Part shown: piece by piece, positions 45,403 through 56,820 of the stretch
Position numbering within the stretch: the first letter of the stretch is position 1
Layout of the letters: each line of letters starts with the position of its first letter
NCBI GenBank assembly: GCA_013368325.1
Contig: JAACJK010000219.1
Location: 558,001-622,000 of the forward strand
DNA length: 64,000 bases
From: Ephemerocybe angulata
Lineage: Eukaryota; Basidiomycota; Agaricomycetes; Agaricales; Psathyrellaceae
Direction of reading: 5' to 3'
Program-made: the position numbers and the translations under genes
Notes under the pieces: model-generated
Databases searched by the model: none
What the model saw: the letters and a program-made list of their open reading frames with translations, nothing else
What the model was told of the DNA's origin: nothing

Positions 45403-45594
45403 AAGGTTCCATGGCAGGGGAGTCTTTGTTCACCTGAGATACGAAAGGATGGTCCGCTCTTAAAGAGGAGTTGACCGGCGCCAAATGACAATGCTGCCCT
45501 GATCATTGTGAGAAAGGATGAGGTCAGCCATCGACGGAGGTCGGCGCGACCGAGTTCGATCCTTGTCCGCGACGCCATATCCAAGTCGACCACC

Positions 45595-46809
45595 ATGGTA
45601 TGTTCGCCGTCTACCTCGTTTCTACCCTCCCAGGGCAAGATCCAACGCGATTACTGGCGGCTGATACTTTGATTATGTGTGTAGCTGCCTCTATCTCTCC
45701 TCAATGCGGCGCAGAACAAGCCTATGGTGCGTTTCTGGTGGGTCGTGTGGGTTTGCTTCGTGCTCATTATGCCGCCTTTCATTCTTCTATCCTTCTTACT
45801 TGACACACGCGCTATGATGTGTCTTGGAACCAATCGAATCGGTGAATACGACGTACGATGCACAATCCATCGCGACTCGATGACTCGCCACCACAACCGC
45901 ATACCGGCCTACCGACCGACCGAACGACGAACCAACAGCTTGTAGAGCTGAAAAACGGGGAGACGTTCAATGGACACCTCGTAAACTGCGACAACTTCAT
46001 GAACATTACACTAAGGGAGGTCTACCAGACGAGTGCGGAGGGCGATCGGTTTTGGAAGTTGAAGGAGTGTTATATTAGGGGTAGCACGGTGCGTATTCCT
46101 TTCTTGCTATCGTATTCGAGTTCTGCATTCGATTGGTTGGGGAGGTGGGAATGAGCACTGTAACATTGATCTAGGCATGTTTAGAGTGCCTTACTCTCCG
46201 AGGTGACCTTTGTTGGGCGGTTCGTTACTTGCATTGGTGTACCGCGTGTTAGGGCCTTCCTTCATCCAGTAGGAGCAGGCCTTGTGCTGGAACCTTATCC
46301 TCACAATGGGCATAGTCTCCCTCTTTCCCTCCCGCTCTTCATCCATAAATTGACCCTGTTACCCACCAACTAATACGCTCTTCCCAATCTCCTGCACCCT
46401 CTATCTCAAACTTCGATGTCGACAGATCAAGTACCTGCGAGTGCCAGACCAGCTCCTGGACGCGGTGAAAGAAGAACAGAACAGGGCACGCGAGGCGAAC
46501 CGAAGCACGCGCGGCGGGCCTGGTGGACGCGGGGGCGGACGTGGAGGAGGGATGGGTGGACCACCCAGGGGCGGTGCGTGCTTCTCTCTGTTTCCTAGTT
46601 ATATATCTCTCCGCAATTGGTGCCGCTCTGTGCATGCAATGCAAATGAGGTCGAGGACGTTTACCTCTGGCGTGGAGAGGAGAGACGGAGAGAGGGGGGT
46701 CGAGGGTGGGGAATTGGTACTGATTTGGGTTCTTTTAGGTCGCGGAGGGCGTGGGGGACCGATGCGGGGTGGGCCTGGAATGGGACGGGGGCGGGGGAGA
46801 GGACAGTAG
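45595..46809 (+). CDS. LSM4: LSM4, U6 snRNA-associated Sm-like protein
   Basis: Exons 45595-45597, 45685-45726, 45939-46088, 46426-46573, 46739-46809: 137 residues. The first coding exon is just ATG. Then [14 protein letters not shown], the Sm1 motif ([20 protein letters not shown]) and Sm2 (CYIRGST and [12 protein letters not shown]), followed by the Arg/Gly-rich tail ([30 protein letters not shown]) typical of Lsm4. LSM4 is part of the Lsm1-7 ring in mRNA decapping and the Lsm2-8 ring on U6 snRNA. The RGG tail is known in other species for P-body assembly and arginine methylation. Introns 3 and 4 are long for this window (212 and 337 bp). Confidence 0.96.
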
Positions 46810-47345
46810 AGGGGCGCGAGTATTGGATTCTCTGTTTTACTTTTTGTTTCTTATTCTTGAAGGTACCTTTTATTCTGGATTGGAGATACCTTGGGCAGGT
46901 TGGACCCTATCTACACGTGGGTGCGTGCTGCGAACTTCAATTGAGGGTTAAAAGCTAGTTCTCAAGCGACGGAACTATGGGCACACTATATAAGATCGAA
47001 CCCTTGACTTGCTTTGACGCGATACCGTCTTGTTGGACCCAGTATTATAGTACCTGAGACTGAGACGCATAACCCATCGGCGACGAGCCAAGACACAACG
47101 CACAGCTTCTCAAGCTTCGGTATTTCGATGCTACCAGGGGATCCAGGCTGGAGCGCCCGAGGCCACCAGGCCGGAATGGGCGCTAACGATTGTGCTTACG
47201 TAATACCCAGTTTCAGCAGGATGATCATCACCGGGCATGTTCTTCCTTGGTTCTCCCATTCTTCTTCCGCAACGGCCACAGCCTGGATGCTTCTTCTGCC
47301 TATACCACCACCACCACTACCAGCATAGTCAGCTGCACTGTCGAC
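46810..47345. other. Spacer between LSM4 and the ERV2-like gene
   Basis: No exon chain is supported. A TATATAA-like run (46,985) lies about 360 bp upstream of the next start. A short plus frame across 47,014-47,328 lacks homology. Confidence 0.5.
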
Positions 47346-48491
47346 ATGATATCTAGATTCGCAAGGTCGCTGTTGGTTGTCGTCACAATCCTCGTCAGTC
47401 TACCTCCTGGGCATCCATCCCTAAACTCCCGCCCAATCGAATGAACTCGAAGATCTGATTCTAATTCTTGGTTACCCTTGGCGGTATAGGTGCTGGTCAC
47501 GATGCTCGGCATGCTGCATGCGCCCTCGCGCGAGGCGTACATCGACCCGTGGACGGGCCAGCTCTTCGGGGAGGGCGGCGTCGAGGAGCACCTCGCCGTC
47601 GTCGCTGCGGCGAAGGAGCAGGCGGGCAAGATCCTGCAGAATGTGCCGGTGGTGAAGGTGAATGCGAAGGCGGCGGCCAAGGGCGGGGTTATTATGCCCA
47701 AGTTGGGGAACGAGACGGCTAAGTGAGTGCGTTTGATTTGGATTTGGGGCTGGAGATGCTGGGAGGGGTTTGCTGATGAGTTTGGCAGGGCTGAGCTTGG
47801 GAGGGCGACGTGGAAGTTGATGTGCGTTACTTGTTCTCTGTGGAGTGTTCTCGTATTGACGTACTTGATATTCGTAGGCACACAATGACCCTCCGGTTCC
47901 CCAAGGTGCGTCTAGCCGAACATATCCAGGCAATCCACCATTCAAACGTAATACTGTTTGCAGAAACCAAACGCGGACGAGAGACAAGCACTGAGCTCAT
48001 ATTTCTACCTCATGTCAAGGCTATATCCCTGCGGAGAGTGTGCTACGGAATTCCAACAACTATTGGCGAAGTACCCGCCGCAAGTGCGTCTATATTCTGC
48101 TCAGTATAACGCGTTTGCTAATTGGTGTGATAGACATCATCACGGCTGGCTGCATCGCAGTGGTGCGTTTCCTATATCTCTTTCTTGCATGAAGACGGAC
48201 TGATATATCGTTAACGACAACAGGCTATGTGGCGTGCACAACGAAGTAAACAAACGCCTCAAAAAGCCCATGTTCGACTGCGCACATGTCGATGCCGCGT
48301 ACGACTGCGGGTGCGGCGACGGCGACGAGGAGGAAGGGGAGGGGGGCTCCAAAGTGAACAAGGGGAATGTGGCGAAGGTTAGGAGTGGGTCGAAGAAAGG
48401 GGGTGATGTGGTGGTGGAGGGCGGTGTGTTGGATGAAGAGGAGGGCACGCATGATGATCTGACGGGGATTGATATGATTCGAGGGGGATGA
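47346..48491 (+). CDS. ERV2: ERV2-like FAD-linked sulfhydryl oxidase
   Basis: Exons 47346-47393, 47490-47722, 47789-47821, 47878-47905, 47964-48083, 48134-48162, 48224-48491: 252 residues. Erv-family enzymes form disulfides and pass electrons to oxygen through FAD. Seen: an N-terminal hydrophobic anchor (LLVVVTILVLVTMLGML) fitting an ER-membrane form, ELGRATWKLMHTMTLRFPKK, the redox CxxC in LYPCGECATEFQQLLAKYPP, then TSSRLAASQWLCGVHNEVNK and a Cys pair (FDC, DCGCGDG). The YPCGEC and TSSR-A context favours Erv2 over mitochondrial Erv1. The acidic Gly-rich tail is unusually long. Seven exons, two under 30 bp, were joined by frame and homology. Its 3' end was copied into 22.55-22.75 kb. Confidence 0.9.
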
Positions 48492-48707
48492 GGGTATGTG
48501 GTTGTGATTGGGTTTGGGTTTGGGCTGTGATGGTTGACTTGGCTTCTGTAATATAGAATGAAGCTGTTTGGATGATATGGAGGATTCCTTCGGCTGATTG
48601 ATTACATATGGCACCGTCAGCGCCCTGCAGTCCGGACTTGACGACTCAACTTGGACGTTTGTACATTCTCTTGTTCATCGGTTTAGCCTTGGTTTAGCAT
48701 CGTTTAA

Positions 48708-48717
48708 TTAAGCGCCC
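48708..48717 (-). promoter_or_regulatory. GGGCGCTTAA decamer (reverse) upstream of P8
   Basis: Reads TTAAGCGCCC on the plus strand, about 150 bp upstream of the P8 start; with gene orientation taken into account it has the same direction as the copies before P1, P4 and P5. Confidence 0.35.
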
Positions 48718-48802
48718 ACCGGAAATTACCAACGCAAGTGGGCGCTGCCCCCACAAATCATGGCCCACATTAGCCCACAGTGGCCCACATGTGCCTCTGA
48801 TC

Positions 48803-48815
48803 CTGATATAAAGAA
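48803..48815 (+). promoter_or_regulatory. TATA-like box of P8
   Basis: gatataaagaa lies about 60 bp before the P8 ATG, a reasonable distance for a fungal TATA element with a short leader. Confidence 0.45.
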
Positions 48816-48866
48816 GCTTCTCTCATTCACCTCGTGTCTCCGTACCACGACCTCCATCTCAGTCCC

Positions 48867-50065
48867 ATGAAAGTAATGGTCAGTACTGTACCCTCTCTAG
48901 TGTTCTGAGTCGTGGCTGATTAGTCGATCCAACGCCGCCAGAGACGGGTTCAACTGCCCCCAGAGCTCAATAGTGCGATCGTGGGTTTTTGCCCTCCTGG
49001 ATCACTCCGACACCTACCACTGGTCAACAAAGAGTTTCGATTCCACGCGGAGAAACTACTGTACGCACATGTGGTCGTTAGGGCTTCCAAGCGGTGGCAA
49101 GTGGGCGTTTTCGAGACTTTTGCCACGAACGCGACGAAAGCCGGATATGTAAATTTCCTCAGCCTCGAGTTCGATCGGCCTGAACACCCCACCGATCCGC
49201 TGGTTTTACAGAGGCTTGTATCCGCGGGGCCAGCTTTGAAGAACCTAAAGGACCTTCGGATTCAATTGCGGCAGGACCTGGAAACGTACACTGGCGGTGT
49301 GTTCAGCATGCTATGGTGCGCCCACCTCTATCCACTCCACCGTGACAGGATAATGATGAAGGCACAGCGCAGGATACTTTCAGCTTAATACGCTATTTGT
49401 GGACGACTACTTCGACTTCGGTGCGATCGTAGAAGCCCAGAAGCGTTTGACTGTCCTCGGGGTCTTCGAGGTGATACTTCACCACGCAGGTACACCAAGG
49501 TCACTTCTAAAATCCGTCAAAGACCATCCATTGTTTGCCGTTTACCTGAGGCGCATTGCATACGATCCAAAAGTAAGCTTGGCACCCGAACTTCTCAACC
49601 TCGACCAAGCACGAGGTTTCGACGTTATCCTTGGGAAAGCGTTAGAATGCAACGACATGTCGATTTGCCCTAGTGCTGAGCAAGTAACGGATGTTTCCGT
49701 GTACCTTGCGCATGTTCCATTGAAGGAGATCTTCAAAGCGTTCATCGCCGCTGCCGCGAGACTCTTCGTCAATCTTAGCAACCTTCAATTGGTACTGCGT
49801 TACTCCGACGACACGGTACGCCGTACGCTTCTCGAGTACCTCTCATGGATCAGCTTATTAATACTACGTATAGCTGGAAGAGTGGAGGGATGATCCTGTG
49901 GCATGGCCGAGATGCCTCACACTAGAAGTGACGGATATTCGAGTTCCTATCTCGCTGTCAACGAAAAGATTTCGGGGTTCAACTGAGGAGTTTACCAAGT
50001 TTCTACATACATTCTCTCGGAGGGATTGGGGGGACTATCCCTTCTCCGATTCCGATTACGATTGA
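48867..50065 (+). CDS. F-box-like protein P8 (class A)
   Basis: Exons 48867-48878, 48942-49315, 49368-49815, 49874-50065: 341 residues. F-box-like start VQLPPELNSAIVGFCPPGSL is identical to P1. Then VVVRASKRWQVGVFETFATN, ETYTGGVFSMLW, IVEAQKRLTVLGVFEVIL, SLAPELLNLDQARGFDVILG and YLAHVPLKEIFKAFIAAAAR. Ends YPFSDSDYD-stop. It sits about 375 bp behind the ERV2-like gene on the same strand and is the first gene of the plus-strand arm. All frame checks pass. Confidence 0.78.
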
Positions 50066-50609
50066 GAGGAATGTGGGGTGAAGCTGTGTAGTAGTCGAAT
50101 CACGTATTCCCAAGTTGAAGCAGGGACATCTGGATACGCACTTTTTCGGCGGTTAGCTTAGACGTTACGGACAATCGGATTGTGCCCAGCGGTTTGAATG
50201 ACCATGCGATAGCCTGTTGAGGGAATACGCAATTTCTACACTCCGCGCCCCCTTCATCTTGACCACATTCTTCGCTTGGGCTTATCGGTGCAAGAAAGGA
50301 CGCATTCCTTCGACTCTACTTCCGTGACGGAGTAGACAATTCCGCGCGATGGGCAGGTACCACTGGATAGTGGACTGTCCGCGGGTGGATTGGGATCTGG
50401 AGGAACTTGAAGGGTTGACGAATCCAAGTTGGGCCCTGATGGGTGCTCCGGCGTTAGGCGCCCTATGTAGAACTTGAATGGCCGGCCGGCGATCACCGAG
50501 GCGCCGTTCAGCACCCATCGCGGGGTATTCGGCCTCAAGCGCTTGATTCCAACCTTGATGAGCTTCATGCCTTCACCTGGTCTCTTCGTACCACAACCAT
50601 CTCAGTTCC

Positions 50610-51790
50610 ATGCAATATACTGTAAGTTCTACACCCTTCCCTTCGTGTCTCATTCGCGCCGACCTGAGCTCACCACCGACCCTTGTCCGCATAGTCCCAG
50701 CCCAATGTGGGAATTCTTCCCCCAGAGCTCAATGACGGAATAGTGTCTTTCTGCTCTGGTGAATCTCTTCGGCACCTGGCGCTGGTCAACAAGGAATTTC
50801 AAGTGCACGCAGAGAAGTTGCTCTACGCACGCGTGGCCGTTCGAACTTACCAAGAGTGGCGAGTTGGCGCTTTCGAAACGCTGGCGACGAGCGCAACGAA
50901 GGCGGGATATGTGAAGTTTCTGAGCCTCGAGTTCTCCCGGGAGAAACGGCATACCGATTCTGCGATTGTGGAGAAACTTCTGACCGCGGGGCCAGCGTTG
51001 ACGAACCTGAGGGACTTTCGGATTCAACTGCGAAATGACCTCAGAAACCACGTTGGCGATCTGGACGACATGTTAAGGTGCGCCCACTTCACCCACTATG
51101 ACTGACATGACACTGATGAAGATTCAGTGCTGGACACTTTCATCTCAACACTCTATTTGCAGACAACGACTTTGACTTCAACATGATCTTAGAAGGCCAG
51201 AATGATTTGACCGTCATCCTATCAAATGGTGGTGGTGATGATGCGCCTGTATCGCTTCTGAAGTCTGTCAAAGGCCGCTCTCTCCTCACCGTCGGATTGG
51301 CGCGGGAGACATATCTGCCAGTTTACAACTATATCTACATCGTACCCGAGCTTCTCAGTCTCGAGCAAGCACAGAAGTTCGACGTTATCCTGGGGCAAGC
51401 TTTCGAGGACGACGCCATGTTTGCAGTCTCTGCGGAGGCCGATGAGGTAACGTCTGCGTTTGTGTACCTTCAGAATGTCCCGTCGAAGGAGATCTTCGAA
51501 GCGTTCATTGCCGCTGCCTCGAGAATCTTTGTCAACCTATGGGAACTGGAAATGAATTTGGGCTGTATTGGCGACACTGTACGTCTCGTTTCCCCTTTTC
51601 ATCGTGATGCGAACCGACTGATTAACATCCTGCATAGTTGGAAGAGTGGAGGAAGGCCCCCGTATCATGGCCGAAAACCATTTCTAAGCTTGAGATATGG
51701 GATTGGAGTCCCGGGGATTTCGGCGACATAAAGCGAAAGTTCACTGGCTCACCTGATGAGTTCGCCAAATCCATATACAAATTGTTGTAG
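50610..51790 (+). CDS. F-box-like protein P9 (class B)
   Basis: Exons 50610-50621, 50701-51077, 51128-51578, 51638-51790: 330 residues. Starts MQYT, then VGILPPELNDGIVSFCSGES, LALVNKEFQVHAEKLLYARV. Inverted partner of P3: exons 1, 2 and 4 have the same lengths (12, 377, 153 bp) and exon 3 differs by one codon. The peptide LSNGGGDDAPVSLLKSVKGR differs from P3 in the variable loop. Ends DEFAKSIYKLL-stop. Confidence 0.77.
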
Positions 51791-52032
51791 GGACGAGAGT
51801 CCAAATACGAAGGTCAAGTTATCGATTATTCCGCTATATCCCACCCTGTGAGTTGGGTACCAACCCACAGCACACCCACAGACGCAAAACGCATACAGTG
51901 AAAACACACACACACACACGAACGGGCGGAATCGGCGTGCTGGTAGAGTTGACTTAAAGTACAACGGTGCAGCCCGTCGTACTTTCATCATTCGAACCAA
52001 GGGCTGCCATACCTAACAGTTGCCTGACAGAC

Positions 52033-53284
52033 ATGAATCTGACTGTAAGAATCTTCGTCGTTCGACTTACCTATATGTCCGCCCGCATCTCGTTAACTGT
52101 GACCTCATAGATACGGGACGCTACCCTTCCAACCGAGCTAAGGAGCGTGGTCTCCGGGTTTTGCCCAATTGACGCTCTCCCAAGCCTCGCATTGGTCAGC
52201 AAGGAATTCCAAATCCACGCCGAAAAACTACTCTATGCCTCGGTGGCCATCAAGACTTTTTCCGAGAAGACCGGTGCTCTCGAAACTCTGGCGAAGAGCC
52301 CAGTAAAAGCGAAATATGTCGAATTCCTCAGTGTCGAATTCTACCAGTTTGGAGCACTCAGCTCCGACGCTAGAGTCATGGAGAATCTCCTTCTCGCAGC
52401 TCCACCCATGAGGAACCTCAAAGATTTGCGTATTCGCCTTCGACCTAAAGTCGTCGAGGGGTACATCCATAGCTTGGATGACATTATATGGTGAGGTCCT
52501 CGAAGCCTTATCTATGAAAGCATACTGGTTGACACAAGACCCATAGTGCGGGGCACTTCCAACTGACTACCCTATTCCTAAATGACTACCACGACATCGC
52601 GCGCATCACATCTATCCAGATGGATTTGAAGGTCGTTGGGGTGTTTAACCGGGTCGACTTACCCACATCTCTGTTGCTGTCTCTCGAGCAGCGATCGATC
52701 ATATTGTTATGCTTGGACAAGCTCAGCCTCCCGCCCTGGCACCACATTACACTGTTCCCCAACCTTCTCAGCTTAGAGCAAGCCCAGAATCTCCCCAGTA
52801 TACTCAATCAATCTTTCCATTCCCACCCCCCCATCTCCGCAAACCCCCTCGATGCTAAGGAGATACGCACGGTCGAGGCATACGTTTGGGGAGAACTGTC
52901 TCATGATATCTTTCTCGCTTTCATCGATTCGATCTCCGAGCTCTTTCCCTTGCTCTGCGAGCTCGACCTACGCCTGAACCTCTTCGACAGGATGGTAAGT
53001 TTATTCAAAGGTGATGTGATTTAAATGAAGCTTGGCATACGCTAACGCCGCTATCTCATGTTATCTGCATAGTTGGACGAGTGGAAGAGAGAACCAGTGA
53101 AGTGGCCCCGTGTCTCTGTGCTTGAAGTCTGTGGTTGGGATATAGGCCTAGAAAATCCAAATGATTCCTCCAAAGGTTTCAGTGGGAATACAAAGGAGTT
53201 TTTGGAATTCTTGCGACATGTGAGTCTCTTTCCTCCTCCGAGAATGGGACTAATATCGTGCGTCAGTATTAGGGCGCAAATTAG
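52033..53284 (+). CDS. F-box-like protein P10 (class C)
   Basis: Exons 52033-52044, 52111-52490, 52547-52994, 53073-53219, 53273-53284: 332 residues. Starts MNLT, then ATLPTELRSVVSGFCPIDAL, LALVSKEFQIHAEKLLYASV. The middle exon reads MDLKVVGVFNRVDLPTSLLL and TLFPNLLSLEQAQNLPSIL. Exon 4 (LDEWKREPVKWPRVSVLEVC) is 147 bp as in P2; a last exon of 12 bp encodes GAN-stop. Reading through the last intron would instead give about 120 unrelated residues; the short ending is favoured because P2 does the same. Confidence 0.75.
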
Positions 53285-54076
53285 GGAAGGAGCACTGAAT
53301 TTGACCTTGAACTTCCCTGCGAGTTCGCAGCGTTTATCGCTATTCCATTCTCCCGACCTGCGATCCGGAGGTCTTTTGACTCATGAAGTATCTAGCCCGA
53401 GATTAACAGTGTGTGTGTACATATTTCAAAGGTCAAGTCGTGAGGTCGTTGCTTTCCATTGTGTGGGGAGTCGGGACGAGGTGGGTGTGGACGACCCCGG
53501 TCTGACCCCTGTGCGTTACGCGGCTGATATACTACATGACTCAATTTCCAAAAACAATAAGCCCGATCAGGTATGTCGAACCCGCCATTCCTCCGTACCC
53601 CAACAATAGGTGAAGGTCGGTTGAACGAACACTGCGACGGGCGCTTGTTTAGAAGTGATACTGATTAATCATTACTGCCATGTGCATTGCCAAGGCTTTT
53701 GAGGTAAGCAGTGTCCCTGTCCCCTCTCTCGTATATTGTGAGCTGAAGAGCAGGCTACTAGTCATAAATCCCGTGAACAGCGGTTAGACTGTCCGATGGA
53801 AGTTTCACGCAGGCCGAAATCCTTTAGCGCCCGTTTTACTCTGGTCTACCGCATCTCGCTGATATCCAGGACCCAAAAGGAAATTTGTGCGACATGTTGT
53901 GACCAATCTGGCAGCACTAAGTAGCTCGTCACATCAGTCACCAGGCTCCCAGTCCTGAAGCTGTCTATTCCGGGACTCGCTTTCTACGTCGCCACCTTCT
54001 GATAAGGTTTTTAATGCGATTGGATATATACCACACAGTTGGTGGGGCATGGTCTATCCCATATCCTCCCAGCACC
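53285..54076. other. Spacer to the right of the F-box cluster
   Basis: No gene is seen. Promoter of T1 at the right end (ggatatataccacacagtt, 54,019). Confidence 0.5.
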
Positions 54077-56464
54077 ATGTCCGAGCCCATAGTGCCATCC
54101 GGCGAGCTAGCGCTCGAGCGAAGGCCTTCGATCCCTCCTGCTCACAGACCTATGACCCCTCCCGCTCAGGGCCCTACCCAGGCTCACGAAGACGAGGCCT
54201 CGAACCGGCCCTCAATCCCCCCCGTTCACAGCCCCACCCGGGGTCATGAGGACGAGGGCGAGGAGAGACCTTTGAGCCCTCCTGCTCACAGTCCGACACA
54301 GGCTCAGGAAAATGAGGACGAGGGCAGGACCTCGACCCCTTCCATTCGCAGCCACACCCAGGTCCAAGACGACGAAAACGATGACAGGCCCTCGACCCCT
54401 CCTGCCCGCAGTCCTACCCAGCCTCAGGAAGACGAGAACGAGGACAGGCCCTTGACCCCTCCCGTTCACAGTCCCACTGCGCAGGCTCAGGAAGACGACG
54501 ACGCGGACATGCCTATGAGCGCTAACAATGACTTATCGTACGCGGAGATTCCCCAGTACGACGCTGAAGCAGGGCTTGTTGCCGGCGAGGACAATGAAGG
54601 ACCCGATCTCCCCCATGCCAAGCTCACAAACCGCTCCTGGCTTGAGAGCATGCTCGACATCCCGAACCCGCTTATCTGGGTCTTATTCCACAGCCTCATC
54701 TCCATCTGCTGGGGGATTGCTTTGATAATATTCTCCACCGGCGTCGTTGCCATCCATTGGGTAATATCGGAATGGGCCAAGCATAACGATGATTCCGACA
54801 AAACGTATACCAATGAAGTGGTTTCTCTCGTTGGCGCATTGGGGACAATGCACACCACCTACGTGCTGCAGTTGGTGCTGGAGCAGTATTCGCATGTTGC
54901 GCTGTCGGAAGAGTTTACCCTGGGAACTTGGAAGTGGATGCAGGGAGTGAATGCGTTGTCGCTTTTCACCGAATTTCCGGATAGGACAGGCGCCCCAAGG
55001 AGAAGTGAAGGGAGGGGACGATTAGCATTGTGGTGGGGATCCGTATCCAGGTTCTGTTCGAAGAAGAGACTTGGCTGGTATGTCCTGTGGATGGGACTCG
55101 CTCTCCACACGACATCCATCGTGGCCATATTGCAACCAGGTATGCTGAGACCTGGTGAGTTCACTGGACATCGGGCTGATGCTTGGCGCAGAGAAAAGCT
55201 ATAAGAGCAAGATTTACAATGATCCTATTCCATGCGCAGCGAAGAGCACTACAGTACTGACTTTGGATCGGGAGGAATATCTGAGTTGGGTGCAGCAAAC
55301 GGCCATTGACAAGTTTTCTTTCGATATTGGACTTCAGTTTGGGAATTACGTGGGTGCGTCCTTTTCAATGTGCTGTGTCTATCTCATTTCTCAACGCTTG
55401 CTCTAGACCAAGTCAGTGGGAATACGACGACATCAGTTGCCGGGCGAAATTACAAGAAAGAAAATGTTGCATTTGGTGCCGTAGGGGGGCTTGAAAATGG
55501 GCTCCAAGACATCCCCGGTGTGCTTTACATGGCCGATTGCATAGACGGACAAGATACCACACAGTCTACTGCTCTCTGGCAAGCCTCCCTTCCTGGCCTA
55601 TCACCGCCCAAATTCTCCCTGACCAATTTCTCTGAGGTATCGACCATCCCTCCCGCCTTCGGTCGAATCATAAGCCATCCATCACTGTCTTTCAACCTTT
55701 CTCTCGCCGAAAACGCCATGTACGGAGTTGTCGATCCGTTGGGCAACGGTGCGCTTATGACTCTCGGCCCAAATACCCTGCCTGGATCCCCTCTCGCCCT
55801 CGTATGCAGTTGGAAGGCAATTCCAAAGCTCGTGCATGTCCAAATGGTGAATTTTACTGCACGATCCCTGAGTACCGACGATGCGCCAGGACGATACCCT
55901 TCGCTGACCGGTCGCGCAACACTAAAAACCCTGGAAGGTATGGCACAATCGGCGAGATATGGGGGGACTATTGATCCTGGCTCCATTGAACTCATTCGGA
56001 GTGGCATCCTTGTGTTTGGAACGTCCTACTACACACAGGCGACCTCCACCACCCAAGTTCTCGAGATATTACTTGCCGATGGTGTAAAGGCCGGCTTGAC
56101 AGCATACAACGTGCGTTTTAGGGCGCAACGAATCAACGGCCAGCGGGCAATGCGGATGTGCAATTCGAACAATAAGACTGTCCAAGAACATTGGAGGTTC
56201 GGCAACTCGAGGAATCTAGGGTGGATTGCGATGATCTGTACGAGCGGGGTAGGGTTATTGGGAGTGGCGACAGTGCTGTGGTCGAAAAACAAGGGGGTCA
56301 CCCGCCTCATAGAAGTGTCTCCTTTGGGTGCTACGGGTGGATTTGTCCTTGGGAGGGGGGAGGCCATTGATGACCGCCAGCTACTCTGCGTCAGAAATGG
56401 AAAGGTTGTGGACGTGGAATCAGACGAAAAGACGAGGTTGATAAGGAGCCCTTCATCCGGGTAG
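54077..56464 (+). CDS. Multi-pass membrane protein T1 with acidic repeat N-terminus
   Basis: Exons 54077-55139, 55192-55353, 55407-56464: 760 residues. The first about 150 residues are 20-residue Pro/Glu/Asp repeats. Membrane segments follow near residues 190-220 (LIWVLFHSLISICWGIALII), 245-270 (VVSLVGALGTMHTTYVLQLV) and 335-355 (GWYVLWMGLALHTTSIVAIL). A large loop of about 300 residues with NXS/T sites (NTTTS, NFS, NLS, NFT) is followed by a last helix (LGWIAMICTSGVGLLGVATV) and a tail with PLGATGGFVLGRGEAIDDRQ. No named family is recognised. Topology suggests a glycosylated outer domain. T2 is a tandem paralogue with the same three-exon layout. The ATG at 54,077 follows agcacc; an upstream in-frame ATG (54,014) is possible. 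Confidence 0.78.
54190..54500 (+). repeat. 60-bp in-frame minisatellite in T1
   Basis: About five units of 20 residues, e.g. RPLSPPAHSPTQAQENEDEG and RPSTPPARSPTQPQEDENED. Absent from T2, so it expanded after the duplication or was lost there. Confidence 0.85.
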
Positions 56465-56820
56465 ATAGAGACACAACATGGCAAATTTGTGGGTTGAAAT
56501 GCTACGCAACGCGTTTCCTTCTAGGCTAACCTTCACTCATAAGAATCAGAAGTCGATTAGGCGCCCGTTGCTGTTTCATGGAGCCTCACTGATACGCATC
56601 AAAGATCATTCATAATCCATCCGCAGGCTCGGGCTGCGATCAGCGCCGGTTCTCTCTTTCAGGCCACCTTCATGATTCCCGCGTCACACGAGCTGGCAAG
56701 CGCTGTTTTCGACATTAACCCTCTTTGTTTGATCATCCAACATAGCCTCATCGGCAATGCCACGCACCACTACATATACTACCGACTCGGAGGAATCTTC
56801 GTGCATGCTACGCTGCTGCG

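Larger units (their letters stand above)
48705..50215. repeat. Inverted-duplication arm, partner of 20720-22320
   Basis: Contains P8 and both flanks; see the partner segment. The ERV2-like gene lies immediately to its left, as the ERV2-like fragment does for P1. Confidence 0.85.
50610..53284. repeat. Inverted-duplication arm, partner of 22865-25535
   Basis: P9 and P10 with the shared spacer at 51,790-52,032, including an ACAC run at about 51,905 that is shorter in the partner. Confidence 0.85.

Noticed and set aside
45858..45938. Upstream ATG for LSM4 within the third intron
   Set aside because: The canonical [10 protein letters not shown] start is encoded by upstream exons that splice in frame to VELKNGE.
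53285..53609. Read-through C-terminus of P10 of about 120 residues
   Set aside because: P2, its inverted partner, ends two to five residues after the same splice donor; the read-through sequence has no counterpart.
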